Assembly: GCF_017315985.1 (NCBI RefSeq)
Contig: NZ_JAFLVR010000043.1
Span: forward strand, 1 to 64,000
Origin: Candidatus Enterococcus murrayae
Lineage (GTDB): Bacteria; Bacillota; Bacilli; Lactobacillales; Enterococcaceae
Length of the DNA stretch: 64,000 nt
Direction: 5' to 3'
Under the pieces are notes generated by a model. It had not been told where the DNA came from. It saw only the letters and a list, made by a program, of their open reading frames with translations, and made no database searches. Below, piece after piece: positions 8,657-19,936 of the stretch. Both the position numbers and the translations under genes were made by a program. The stretch's first letter is position 1. Each line of letters begins with the position of its first letter.

Positions 8657-9892
8657 CTACTTTTCCGCGAATATCAATAATTTATCCGTCGAGGTATCGT
8701 AAGTAAGTACATAAAATGTCCCATCGCTTTTTTCTAGCACTCTCGCTCCCTCTGCATTCTTAGGCAATTCGAAATAATCTTGATATAGTTTGTTTCCTCT
8801 AACGGTTTCTTTTATTACTTTCCTACCTGAGTTCCATAGAATATAATCCTTTTTTCTAATAAAATTTGCTTCCTCTATGAATGGATCTGTCTGGCCAAAG
8901 TTAACCTTCTTTCGTGTATTCATTTTTATGTTTCGCAAGTAATACTGATAAACAGTGATATCCTCATATTCCATGTCAGGATTTTCGGCCATCTCTGCCG
9001 ATGAGTAAGGACTCACATACGTCAATAATTTTTCAATTATCCATTCATCCGAATACGCAAAGTATGCTTCCGCATAATCCACCTTCTCATCTGGAAACGT
9101 ATAGCTTTGCTTTTCATTCGTTTTCAGCGTTTTAATCGTATAGCCCGAGTCGGTAGTCAAAATTTGCTTCGTTTTCTCTCTATTTGTCTCTTCCTTCAAT
9201 AATTCATTGCTTCGTTTATTGATGTCAAAATATTTCTGGTACAATCGCTCATATTCTTTACCCGTTTCCAACACTTTTTGGACCTTATTTGATGAAGCCT
9301 CAATCTGTAAGATAAACGAGCGGACTGTTTCCTCATTGGAGCGCTCAGCAGTTGGAGAGCCATACCCCTGAATATAAAAAGTTCCTGAATCAAAAACAAC
9401 ATCGGGATATTTGCTGTCAAACTCAACAAATTGGCCAATTTGTTTTCCAGACTTCAAATCTACTAATCCGAAATAATACTTCTGTGTATAGTCCGTTTGT
9501 CTATCCTTAAAATCCCCAATCACTTTAACAACTGCATAATGCTCATAAACTCCTTCATCCTCATAATCAGGAAAAAATTCAAGCTCTTCATCCTCAGGAA
9601 TTTCATTTAACTCAATCGTTTCGGCTTTTTTAGAATACGGATCAACTTTCCATAGCTTATCATTATTGAAATAGACCAACTGATCCTGGTAGATTCCTAC
9701 TTCATGGACTTCTTGCCCGTACGACTTGATTAAATCAGTATCTGCAAATTTACTAATATCAATCTTACGTAATTTTATACTCTCTCGTTGTTCGACCGAA
9801 TACGATCCCTGACCAAAAAAATAACCAACTAAACAAATAGATAGAGCCACTAGTACTGATAAAATGGCTATCCAATTTTTTCTTTTCTTCAC
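8657..9892 (-). CDS. Membrane-anchored extracellular protein, unknown function
   Basis: A 411-residue protein with a basic N-terminus, one membrane segment (about residues 8-27) and a long extracytoplasmic part rich in Glu, Lys, Tyr and Asp. Short repeats such as YQDQLVYFNNDKLWKVD suggest a propeller-like fold, but no family is recognised. The GTG at 9892 is preferred because AAAGGAG lies 6 nt before it; an ATG 21 nt upstream (9913) has no ribosome site. It follows the lipoprotein gene on the same strand, with 39 nt between them, so co-transcription is likely. Confidence 0.7.
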   Translation of the reverse strand: MKKRKNWIAILSVLVALSICLVGYFFGQGSYSVEQRESIKLRKIDISKFADTDLIKSYGQEVHEVGIYQDQLVYFNNDKLWKVDPYSKKAETIELNEIPEDEELEFFPDYEDEGVYEHYAVVKVIGDFKDRQTDYTQKYYFGLVDLKSGKQIGQFVEFDSKYPDVVFDSGTFYIQGYGSPTAERSNEETVRSFILQIEASSNKVQKVLETGKEYERLYQKYFDINKRSNELLKEETNREKTKQILTTDSGYTIKTLKTNEKQSYTFPDEKVDYAEAYFAYSDEWIIEKLLTYVSPYSSAEMAENPDMEYEDITVYQYYLRNIKMNTRKKVNFGQTDPFIEEANFIRKKDYILWNSGRKVIKETVRGNKLYQDYFELPKNAEGARVLEKSDGTFYVLTYDTSTDKLLIFAEK

Positions 9893-9931
9893 TAATTTCT
9901 CCTTTGGGTTCATTTGTCTGACAGCATACTC

Positions 9932-10993
9932 CTATCTATTAATTGATCCATTATTGACTCCACTTTCGGTATAACTAATCATTCGGAAATTATTCTGGTC
10001 AACTAAAACAACTCGTTTCTCCATCAATAAATCGTTATGCTCCATAGGTTTCTTGAAACGAATGTAATAACCATTATCCCAACTTGCATCTACATCCTTT
10101 TTAAATTCTATCTCATCAAACGGTAAGTCGCCCTCTTGCCCCATTAATGTGGTTGTACTGTGTATGACTCCACTACCGTCTTCTTTCACCTCAAAGCTTC
10201 CTATTGTAGAATCATCTGTATATTTGATTGTCCAATTTCCGGTCATATTAACTGGCGCATCATTTTGCTTTTCTTGGACCTGCGCAGTCATCTTTTCTCT
10301 GTACCCTTCAACATCTTCACTAGAAAATCCTTGTTTACTACCAACATTATATATTCCATAAAATGGCAGCTCAGGTTCCAGGTTGTCGTAAGTAAGTTTC
10401 ATCGGATGATACATCCAATCAATAAACTCTTTTGGTAAATCAGTGGTTGACCTGCCTGGTAAATAAACCCTCATTTCATTTGCATCATCTAATCCGTATA
10501 TACGATCAGTTGGTATCACCTCATATTTTCCTTCTCTACCAGCTTGAGGACCGGTAACCTCTAGATTTCCGATACTCATCTTATATTCAAACTCCGAAAT
10601 CTGCTCCACATTTTTGAAGTTCCCCTTAAAATCACATTGATGAACTTCTGATGCATCATAATCGGCATAAATACCGGTAAACCCACCTTTACCATCCATT
10701 TTTAAGACAGTTTGCCAACCACCCGCGCCGCTAGTGAACGTAAACTCTTTTGGCAGTTGGGAAAAGAACGCAGCATTTGGATCACTTGATAGCTCGGATA
10801 TTGAGTCACTTGAACTATTCTTAACCTCTTCCCTAGCCTCTGTACTGCTCTTGGTCATCTTGGTACTTGAGTATTTTTCTAAAACCTTAACTACGCCGCT
10901 ACTCTCTTTACTTGTCGACTTTTTTTCAGTCTTACACCCTGCAATACTAACTAAACAAAGACAAATACCCAAACCCATAATTACTTTTTTCAT
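9932..10993 (-). CDS. Lipoprotein, DUF6287-like
   Basis: A 353-residue lipoprotein with the signal MKKVIMGLGICLCLVSIAGC, whose lipobox ends VSIAGC. A Ser/Lys-rich linker of about 50 residues follows. The domain beginning LPKEFTFTSGAGGWQTVL is the pattern of lactococcal/enterococcal lipoproteins with DUF6287-type regions, followed by a second beta-rich domain (GNWTIKYTDDSTIGSFEV). The ATG at 10993 is preferred to an upstream in-frame start because it begins the signal peptide and has AAGGA upstream. The role is unknown. Confidence 0.75.
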   Translation of the reverse strand: MKKVIMGLGICLCLVSIAGCKTEKKSTSKESSGVVKVLEKYSSTKMTKSSTEAREEVKNSSSDSISELSSDPNAAFFSQLPKEFTFTSGAGGWQTVLKMDGKGGFTGIYADYDASEVHQCDFKGNFKNVEQISEFEYKMSIGNLEVTGPQAGREGKYEVIPTDRIYGLDDANEMRVYLPGRSTTDLPKEFIDWMYHPMKLTYDNLEPELPFYGIYNVGSKQGFSSEDVEGYREKMTAQVQEKQNDAPVNMTGNWTIKYTDDSTIGSFEVKEDGSGVIHSTTTLMGQEGDLPFDEIEFKKDVDASWDNGYYIRFKKPMEHNDLLMEKRVVLVDQNNFRMISYTESGVNNGSINR

Positions 10994-11203
10994 GTAATTT
11001 TTCCTTATCACTTTTTCCGATTGTCATTAGTATATCAGGAAATAGCATCAAACAGTTTGGTCTCTATAAAACAGACCTATAATTATATCTTTTGTGGTAT
11101 TAATTTCTAAAAAAACATCCCTTTTTAAAGCATTTTGTTAGTCATGTCACTTGTTTATTTCATAAAAAAGAATTTCCGATCTTATTTAGGTGAGATTGAG
11201 TCA

Positions 11204-11243
11204 TAAAAAAAGGACGCTCCGCAAACTGAATTGCGAAACGTCC
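11204..11243 (-). terminator. Rho-independent terminator of bgl operon
   Basis: An imperfect hairpin with arms GGACGTTTCGCAA and TTGCGGAGCGTCC is followed on the minus strand by seven T. It lies 35 nt after the antiterminator gene. Confidence 0.8.
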
Positions 11244-11277
11244 GAAACGAGTAATTTGAATAACATAAGTTTTCCTT

Positions 11278-12129
11278 TTACTCCTCTTGCTCCTGTTCCT
11301 CCACAATTCGATGCAGATGAACAAGCAAATAGATTTTCTCTTGCTTGGTGATATTCAAATCAAATTCTTTGTAAATAAAGATTTCAAAGGCTCTAATAAT
11401 AGCTACTTCCTTCGTCATTTTTGTAGCTAAAGTTTGGTACAATTCTTCTTTATCTTCATCAGGAAAAAGTTTTCCTTCATAGACCCGTTCACTGAAGTAA
11501 TTTAAATGGGTCAAAAAGCGAGAGTAAGTAAATGTATCACGGTTTATCTTTCCACCCACGATTCTTTGAACGATTTTCTCAAAATTATTCATTAGTTTTG
11601 CGATACTCTGACCTCTTTGATGTGAAGAGGATTCCATCTTGGCATTGACAAAATGAAGTCCGATAGCTGTTGCCTCACTATCAGGCAATCGAATTTGAAG
11701 TTCTTTATTTATTAGCTCTACTGCATATCGTCCAATTTGATACTCATTTTTATGGTATAACATCACATCAGGGTAATTAAAATTCTCACCAACATTTCCC
11801 GCTTCAAGACGTCTTACAACGAATGAAACATGATCAGACAAAGACAAATAGAGGTAGTCTTTTACCTCTATTTGATAGCTGCTGGCGGCATAATCAATAA
11901 TTTTTTTAACCAAGTTTATATAAGTATCATCTAAGGTGCTGGCTAATTGAACAAAGTTCGTTAGCATTTTATTATCCGTCAAAATGAACACCTTTTCGAT
12001 TTCATCTTCTTGAATCTCATGGCCAATTGCTTTGTTATATCCAATGCCTTTTCCCATCAAAATACACTCAGTACCTGCTTCATCTAAGGCTAAAACGAGT
12101 GAATTGTTCATCACTTTTAGCACCTGCAT
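11278..12129 (-). CDS. BglG/LicT-family transcription antiterminator
   Basis: A 283-residue protein. The N-terminal CAT RNA-binding domain (about 1-55) has the typical MGKGIGYNKAIGHEI block. PRD1 (about 70-165) and PRD2 (about 175-283) follow with conserved His-containing motifs such as LSDHVSF and LHFVNAK. Proteins of this family bind a ribonucleic antiterminator when the PTS substrate is present and stop early termination. It is the last gene of the bglP-bglA-bglG operon. A matching RAT and terminator are visible upstream of bglP (15623-15703), so its likely target is its own operon. Confidence 0.94.
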   Translation of the reverse strand: MQVLKVMNNSLVLALDEAGTECILMGKGIGYNKAIGHEIQEDEIEKVFILTDNKMLTNFVQLASTLDDTYINLVKKIIDYAASSYQIEVKDYLYLSLSDHVSFVVRRLEAGNVGENFNYPDVMLYHKNEYQIGRYAVELINKELQIRLPDSEATAIGLHFVNAKMESSSHQRGQSIAKLMNNFEKIVQRIVGGKINRDTFTYSRFLTHLNYFSERVYEGKLFPDEDKEELYQTLATKMTKEVAIIRAFEIFIYKEFDLNITKQEKIYLLVHLHRIVEEQEQEE

Positions 12130-12152
12130 TGACTCACCGCCTTATCTTTTCT

Positions 12153-13556
12153 CTAGTCTGTCAGTCCATGATCCTGAATTACTTTTTGATACCAATAAAA
12201 ACTATCTTTAGGAATACGTCGTAAATCTTTCAAATCATGATCTTCTCTATTTATATAAACAAATCCATAGCGTTTCTTAAACCCTTGATGCGAACTTAAT
12301 AGATCCATGACTGACCAAGGGCAGTAACCAAATAATTCAACACCATCTTGAATCGCATCATAACAAGCTGAGATATGATCACGGATGTAATTGATACGAT
12401 ACTGATCATGAACTTTTCCATCTTCAGTCAAGACATCCGCCGTTCCTAATCCATTTTCAGTAATAATCAGTGGTAGTCGGAATTGACGATAGTATTCATT
12501 CAGGACCAGTCGTAATCCCATTGGATCAATCTGTGCACCATACTCTGTAGCACTTAAATTCTGATTCTTTTCAACTTGGAAATAGCCATAAAGATCAAAG
12601 TCAACATCTTTTTCACGAACACCCAATGCATGCGTATCGTCAACCGGTAAGTAGCTAGCCACCAGTGTTCGATAATAATTCAACGCAATAAAATCTGGTT
12701 TCGCCGCAGCGAGGATCGCCTTGTCCTCAGGCAGAACTACTGGGGCAATGCCGGCCTTGTCTAAAAACTCTTGATAATAGCCAGGATATTGTCCAAAACA
12801 ATACATTTCTAAAGCATAATTTGTCTTGAAATTATCATTCATTTTGGCTGCCCAAACATCCATTGGCTTATTCGAAGCAGGATAGGTCATCGTTGAAGAA
12901 ACTGCTGGTCCGATTTTACTTCCTAAAATCATTTCGTGACAATCATTCGTCGCGTGAGCATGGGCAACAAACATATGATAATCCATTTGAGCACGCACTC
13001 GTTCCTTGTCTTCCAGCTTCACCTCATACATGTTCATACGTTCATCTACTCGAATCATTAAGTTTTGTTCATTATTTACTTGCCAATGCTTCACTCGATC
13101 GCCAAAAGCTTGATAACATATTTGAGCGTATCTTCTAAAAGCATCCACACAAGCCCGAGATTCCCATCCATTATACTTTACAGCAAGTGCATATGGTAAA
13201 TCAAAATGATATAGGGTAACAAAAGGAATAATCTCATTATCGATCAAGCAGTCAATAACCTTATTATAAAATGCAATCCCTTTCTCATTAACCTCGCCAT
13301 CTCCATCTGGAATAATCCGTGCCCAAGATAAAGAAAAACGATACGTTTTCAACCCCAATTCTTTCATCATTTTGATATCTTCTTCATAGTGGTGATAAAA
13401 ATCACTCGCTACTTTCGTATCCGCTTGTTGAGCAGAGCGAGTAAAAGAATTATGGTCTGCAACGGACTCTCCCTTACCATCTTTTTCCCAAGCTCCTTCT
13501 ATTTGAAAAGCAGAGGAAGAGGCTCCCCACCAAAAATCTTCATCGAATTTTTTCAT
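12153..13556 (-). CDS. 6-phospho-beta-glucosidase, GH1
   Basis: A 467-residue glycoside hydrolase family 1 enzyme. The N-terminus FWWGASSSAFQIEGAW, the acid/base region VNNEQN and the nucleophile motif ITENGLG are visible. The usual NEP is replaced by NEQ, but the Glu is kept. It should cleave phosphorylated beta-glucosides delivered by the EIIBCA permease encoded 79 nt upstream. AAGGAG precedes the ATG. The gene sits between bglP and the antiterminator, which supports use of aryl-beta-glucosides or cellobiose-like sugars. Confidence 0.92.
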   Translation of the reverse strand: MKKFDEDFWWGASSSAFQIEGAWEKDGKGESVADHNSFTRSAQQADTKVASDFYHHYEEDIKMMKELGLKTYRFSLSWARIIPDGDGEVNEKGIAFYNKVIDCLIDNEIIPFVTLYHFDLPYALAVKYNGWESRACVDAFRRYAQICYQAFGDRVKHWQVNNEQNLMIRVDERMNMYEVKLEDKERVRAQMDYHMFVAHAHATNDCHEMILGSKIGPAVSSTMTYPASNKPMDVWAAKMNDNFKTNYALEMYCFGQYPGYYQEFLDKAGIAPVVLPEDKAILAAAKPDFIALNYYRTLVASYLPVDDTHALGVREKDVDFDLYGYFQVEKNQNLSATEYGAQIDPMGLRLVLNEYYRQFRLPLIITENGLGTADVLTEDGKVHDQYRINYIRDHISACYDAIQDGVELFGYCPWSVMDLLSSHQGFKKRYGFVYINREDHDLKDLRRIPKDSFYWYQKVIQDHGLTD

Positions 13557-13635
13557 GTATTTATACGCTCCTTATTAATCTCTTAAAATGAATAACTGTC
13601 ACTAAACTACAGAACCCCTGCAGCTTAAAATCAAT

Positions 13636-15546
<1,911 letters not shown>

Positions 15547-15622
15547 CTAATCCTCCAAAAATTTAGTTTGTATGAACGTCAATTTCCTTTGGCCAAAGGT
15601 CCGTGCTTATTCGACAAAAAAA

Positions 15623-15703
15623 GATCAAATATACATAAATAACACCATAGGACATGGTTATCATTTACGTACACTTGATCTCGCCTGCATTACCAGTAAC
15701 GCG
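15623..15703 (-). promoter_or_regulatory. BglG/LicT antiterminator RAT overlapping terminator
   Basis: On the minus strand, the RAT-like sequence GTTACTGGTAATGCAGGC (about 15681-15702) runs into GATC, the start of a long hairpin (15623-15680). The hairpin has about 24-bp arms and ends in seven T (15616-15622). RAT and terminator share the GATC region, so the structures exclude each other. This is the classic layout for LicT/BglG control of bgl operons. Confidence 0.88.
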
Positions 15704-15736
15704 TCAAACGAACGCGGTTATTAAATTTACACCCAC

Positions 15737-15774
15737 AATATATCATGCTCCTTTTTGAAATGCAAGCGAATTCA
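15737..15774 (-). promoter_or_regulatory. bgl promoter with overlapping cre site
   Basis: A minus-strand promoter reads TTGCAT (15760-15765), 17 bp, TATATT (15737-15742). A CcpA-type cre box TGCAAGCGAATTCA at 15761-15774 covers the -35. This predicts glucose repression in addition to antitermination. Confidence 0.75.
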
Positions 15775-15846
15775 CAAATAAAATTTTATTTGCTTTTTTT
15801 TCACATTTTGCGTTATGCTTGTCCTTGAATTTTTAAATCATGAAGG

Positions 15847-17019
15847 ATGGTGGTTATCATAAAAAAACGAGAAAAGAATCTATTACTGTTAATCGTTACG
15901 TTATTTTGGTTTGCCCAATATGTTTATATTCCTTATCAAACTCCTTACTTAGCAACAATCAATGTATCCGCGAGTTTCATCGGAATTATCATTGGCTCGT
16001 ATGGTATTTCACAGTTAGCACTCCGTTTGCCAGTAGGTATAATAGCAGATTTACGACCGAACCACCGCTTGTTTATTTCGCTAGGTACCTTGTGTGCTGG
16101 AGTCGCTTCCTTATTTCGCCTCCTCTTTCAAAACGGCATTGGTTTTCTATTAGGAAATATTTTTTCAGGCTTTGCTAGTGCTACCTGGATTTCTTTCATG
16201 GTTTACTATCTTAGCCTACACGATAATCACATGCAAAACGCCGCTACAAGTAAAATTATCATGACGAATAATATTGGTATGCTGGTTGGTTTTATCACCA
16301 GCAGCCTTTTATATAATCAGATTGGTATGGCAAATATTTGTTTATTAAGTGTTTTAAGTGGTTTTTCCGGATTCGTTATTTCATTGAATCTTAAAAAAAC
16401 AGAAACAAAAATTAAAATAGCTGTTAATGCAAAAGAACTATTAGCGGTTGGTAAACAACCAAAATTAATTTTATTCTCTTTTTTAGCACTAATTCAACAA
16501 GGCATCCAGATGTCTACGACAATGTCATTTACTAATCAATTGATTAAGGAACAAGGCGCTACTGATTTCCAAGTTGGATTATCATCGATCATTTATATGT
16601 TCTCAGCCGTTATTTTTTCTCGTATTAGTTCCACCTTATCTCTGAATCTCCAACGTAGAAAATGGTTGACCTTCACGTCATTTGGATTTCTCGCACTTTA
16701 TTGTCTTATTGTTCCATTGGCTAATGCATTACCTATTTTCTATCTTTTACAAACCATTCCTGGTGTTGGTACTGGAATTTTATTCTCACTACTAACTTCT
16801 GAAGCCATGGAAGGCATTGAACTCCATAAAAAATCAAGCGCAATGGGGTTCTTTCAAGCAATCTATGCAGTTGGCATGACGCTTTTCCCTGTCTTAGTCG
16901 GTGAAATCAACAATGCTATTAATCTAAAGTTCGCCTATTGGGTCCTAGCATCCTTTTCACTCATCGGTGGAATAATCGCTCTTATTTATTACAATTTCTC
17001 CCAAAAGCTAAAGTCCTAA
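15847..17019 (+). CDS. Major facilitator superfamily transporter
   Basis: A protein of about 390 residues with 12 predicted membrane segments and MFS-like loops (GIIADLRPNHRLF after the second or third span). The substrate is unknown. It is divergent from the bgl operon, 303 bp away. The start is uncertain: the ATG at 15847 follows AAGG with no spacer, while the same ribosome-site region is better spaced for codons a few positions later (GTG at 15850, or ATA at 15862). Confidence 0.85.
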   Translation: MVVIIKKREKNLLLLIVTLFWFAQYVYIPYQTPYLATINVSASFIGIIIGSYGISQLALRLPVGIIADLRPNHRLFISLGTLCAGVASLFRLLFQNGIGFLLGNIFSGFASATWISFMVYYLSLHDNHMQNAATSKIIMTNNIGMLVGFITSSLLYNQIGMANICLLSVLSGFSGFVISLNLKKTETKIKIAVNAKELLAVGKQPKLILFSFLALIQQGIQMSTTMSFTNQLIKEQGATDFQVGLSSIIYMFSAVIFSRISSTLSLNLQRRKWLTFTSFGFLALYCLIVPLANALPIFYLLQTIPGVGTGILFSLLTSEAMEGIELHKKSSAMGFFQAIYAVGMTLFPVLVGEINNAINLKFAYWVLASFSLIGGIIALIYYNFSQKLKS

Positions 17020-17151
17020 AATCAAAGAGCTCTGGATTGATCGACCAAAGTTAGCTTTAGGTCAATTTTTGAAAACGTACAGTCATATGATAAGCTATAC
17101 TAAGAATTTGTGTAATAGTCCACAAACAATAGCACAAATAGGAGGCTTTCC

Positions 17152-17538
17152 ATGTCCATAGGTATGCATTTAGCTAGTAATCATAAATTAAAAGTTTCTT
17201 CCCACATTGTTTCTTCAGAATTTATGTCGTTAAACGATCTTAGATGCCAAGAAAATTTCACAGTAACGAGGGATCAAGACGAGGGCGTTATTCATAAGTA
17301 CACAACCAAACCTTTTGTTTACTATATTGATATCTATAGCTGGAAAAATTTCTATGAGTATTTCTCAGACTATTTGAAATCGTTAAATAGTCCTTTTGAG
17401 TTGTGGAAAATATGGGAAGACAGCTATGAATATGAGGATCTTATCACCACGAAAATTGAATCATTAGATACACAAACCTTAGAAAAAATTTTCGGACTTA
17501 ATGAGTATTTAGATCCTATAGTAGGAATTTATGAGTAA
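17152..17538 (+). CDS. Hypothetical cytoplasmic protein, 128 aa
   Basis: An acidic, soluble 128-residue protein with no signal or membrane segment and many aromatic residues (FVYYIDIYSWKNFYEYF). It has a strong AGGAGG ribosome site. No family is recognised. It is monocistronic, bounded downstream by a terminator at 17595-17623. Size and composition resemble small immunity-like proteins, but nothing supports that role. Confidence 0.65.
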   Translation: MSIGMHLASNHKLKVSSHIVSSEFMSLNDLRCQENFTVTRDQDEGVIHKYTTKPFVYYIDIYSWKNFYEYFSDYLKSLNSPFELWKIWEDSYEYEDLITTKIESLDTQTLEKIFGLNEYLDPIVGIYE

Positions 17539-17594
17539 ACAAACTTCCTTTTGACCCTATAGTTGATTTTGAAACGGTTGAAAAACATAAAAAC

Positions 17595-17623
17595 ACACCT
17601 GCGACTCTAACTATCGCAGGTGT
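17595..17623. terminator. Bidirectional terminator
   Basis: A perfect hairpin ACACCTGCGA/TCGCAGGTGT has a 9-nt loop. T-rich sequence follows on the minus strand. It lies between the convergent genes at 17152 and 17686 and can serve both. Confidence 0.8.
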
Positions 17624-17685
17624 CAGCTAGTTTTATTCAATTAATCAAATCAGCCTTTTGGCTCAAAAAGAAAGCATCAGATCTT

Positions 17686-18543
17686 CTAAGTTCTTTTTTG
17701 GAAATTCAATGCCGCACCGATCAAATTGGCATCGTTATGAAATTTGCAGCATTTGATTGTAGGCATTATTTCTCCAACACCTTCTGCTTCAAGCTGCTCC
17801 AACAATCGCTTGGAAAGCTCTTCTGCTAACTCTGGCCGCTTAGAGATTCCTCCGCCTAAAACGATCAGCTCAGGATCAAGCATTACTTGAATATTATAGA
17901 GATTACTTGCCATGGTCTGATACATATCGTTTAGAAGCTCCGCAGCAAGTGAGTCACCATTTTGGTTTAGCTCGTAAAGCTCTTTTCCCTCTATTTTAGT
18001 ATTGGTTTGATCAGAGTAAAAGTTTGCAGCTTTGACTAAGGTACCGTTTTGGCTGAAGGTTTGGATATGTTGGCTTTTCAACAGTCCTACTTCACCGCCA
18101 AATAAATGACTTCCTTTATATAGTTCCCGTCGAATAAAAAGTGCCCCGCCTACTCCTGTCCCTAAAACAACAAAAGCAATGTTTTGTGCATCCTTGCCGA
18201 CACCAAGCTCCACTTCGGCAACTCCTGCGCAATTTGCGTCATTTTCTATTGATACAGGAAGCGCAAAATACTTTTCGAGTTCATCGAAAATCGGACGTTG
18301 ATGAATATAATCGACTGCACTGATACCTAGTATTTTTCTTTGTTCTTGGTCAACTGCCCCCGGTGCGCTGATCGCGATTCCTTCAAAAGGTTTGTTGTAA
18401 GCATTGATCGTCTGTTTCATTTTTTCCAACAACTCTTCAAATGTTTCTGGGGTTTGAAATGCGGAAACCTGACTGATTCTTTGATTCATCCATACCCCAT
18501 GTTTGACTGTTGTTCCGCCAATATCAAATACGGCTAAGCTCAT
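17686..18543 (-). CDS. ROK-family sugar kinase
   Basis: A 285-residue ROK protein with the ATP-binding motif VFDIGGTTVKHGV at the N-terminus, ENDANCAGVAE near 107-117 and LGTGVGGALF near 128. The Cys-rich zinc motif typical of glucokinases (CxCGxxGC) is absent, as in several ROK beta-glucoside or hexose kinases. It is the last gene of the GH38/GH1 operon, 10 nt after the GH1 gene. It probably phosphorylates the free hexose or glycoside released in this pathway. Confidence 0.88.
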   Translation of the reverse strand: MSLAVFDIGGTTVKHGVWMNQRISQVSAFQTPETFEELLEKMKQTINAYNKPFEGIAISAPGAVDQEQRKILGISAVDYIHQRPIFDELEKYFALPVSIENDANCAGVAEVELGVGKDAQNIAFVVLGTGVGGALFIRRELYKGSHLFGGEVGLLKSQHIQTFSQNGTLVKAANFYSDQTNTKIEGKELYELNQNGDSLAAELLNDMYQTMASNLYNIQVMLDPELIVLGGGISKRPELAEELSKRLLEQLEAEGVGEIMPTIKCCKFHNDANLIGAALNFQKRT

Positions 18544-18553
18544 TTGTAATCAC

Positions 18554-19924
18554 CTAAAATCCATTCTTTTCACTTACTGCTCTCATCCAGCGTCCGCTCT
18601 TCTTCATTGAACGTTCCAGTGTATCTAAATCCAGCCTATAAAACCCATACCGATTTTTATAGCCATTTAACCATGACCAGCAATCCACAAATGTCCAAGC
18701 GTGATACCCAAAGCAGTTGCTGCCTTCAACGATTCCTTGATGCAAATAGCTTAAATGCTCTTTCATGAACTCGATTCGATAATCATCTTCGATTTCTCCA
18801 GAGTCATTCATGAAACGTTCCTCATCTGCTACCCCCATCCCATTTTCACTCACATACCATGGAATGTTGTTGTATTCTTTCTTCATCATGAGTGCCACAT
18901 CATACAGAGCTTCGGGATAAATTTCCCAGCCTCGATAAGGATTCATTTTTTTATCCGGCCAGTCATATGCTGCATAAAAATCTGCAGGCATTTCTGCAGG
19001 CTTTTTCGGTGCTATAGGTGCCTGCACACGCCGTGGCTGATAATAATTCAAACCGATAAAATCAACTAAGTTTTCTTTAATCAACTCGTGATCGCCCGCC
19101 TCTCTCTCCGGTAGCAGGTCATGTTCTGCCAGCAGCTCGGTTAGTTCCTCAGGAATAGTGCCTAACACCGCCGGATCTAAAAAACTGCGAGTATTCAATA
19201 AATCTGATTGAAAAGCTGCCAATACATCCTCTTCTACCTCACTCCTCGGGTAAGTAGGAGAAATGTTCAGGATGATACCGATCTCGCTAGTTTGAGTCAC
19301 TTCTCTAAATATCTTTACCGCTGCCTTGTGAGCGAGCAATGTATGATAAGCAACTTGGATCGCCCGCCGAAAGTCAACGATCGCTGGGTAATGGTACTGA
19401 TAAAGATATCCGCATTCGACATGGACGATCGGTTCATTAAAGGTTGTCCATTTTTTAACAAGATCACCAAACAATTCGAATGACGTTTTCGCATAAAAAG
19501 CAAAGGCTTCAATAGAGCGTCGATTTTCCCATCCGCCCTGATCCATCAGCCACATCGGCATATCAAAATGAAACAGATTAATCATTGTTTCTATCCCATG
19601 ATCAAGCATAGCCGAAAAGAATTGACGATAAAAATCAACGGCTTCTTGATTGATTGTCTTTCCATCTGGAAGTAGGCGTGCCCATGAAATGGAGGTTCTC
19701 AAAGAGTTTAATCCAATATCCTGCATTCGACGGCAATCATCCAAGTAATGATCGTATACGCCAGACGTGATTTCCGGTCCTTGATTTTGATGAAACTTCT
19801 CAGGCGCTGTGTGGAACCAATAGTCCCATGTTGTCGCTGCTTTTCCAAAATTTAAACTTTGTCCTTCTGTTTGGGGTGCAGACATTGCAGCTCCCCACAA
19901 AAAGTTGTCAGGAAAATTCTTCAT
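18554..19924 (-). CDS. Glycoside hydrolase family 1, (6-phospho-)beta-glucosidase type
   Basis: A 456-residue GH1 enzyme with N-terminal FLWGAAMSAPQTEG, acid/base TFNEP (near residue 170) and nucleophile VSENGMG (near 365). The specificity for a phosphorylated or free glycoside is not settled by sequence alone. It is encoded between the RpiR regulator and the ROK kinase, together with a GH38 enzyme and a fructose-type PTS. AAGGAG precedes the start. Confidence 0.9.
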   Translation of the reverse strand: MKNFPDNFLWGAAMSAPQTEGQSLNFGKAATTWDYWFHTAPEKFHQNQGPEITSGVYDHYLDDCRRMQDIGLNSLRTSISWARLLPDGKTINQEAVDFYRQFFSAMLDHGIETMINLFHFDMPMWLMDQGGWENRRSIEAFAFYAKTSFELFGDLVKKWTTFNEPIVHVECGYLYQYHYPAIVDFRRAIQVAYHTLLAHKAAVKIFREVTQTSEIGIILNISPTYPRSEVEEDVLAAFQSDLLNTRSFLDPAVLGTIPEELTELLAEHDLLPEREAGDHELIKENLVDFIGLNYYQPRRVQAPIAPKKPAEMPADFYAAYDWPDKKMNPYRGWEIYPEALYDVALMMKKEYNNIPWYVSENGMGVADEERFMNDSGEIEDDYRIEFMKEHLSYLHQGIVEGSNCFGYHAWTFVDCWSWLNGYKNRYGFYRLDLDTLERSMKKSGRWMRAVSEKNGF

Positions 19925-19936
19925 GTGTACTCCTTT

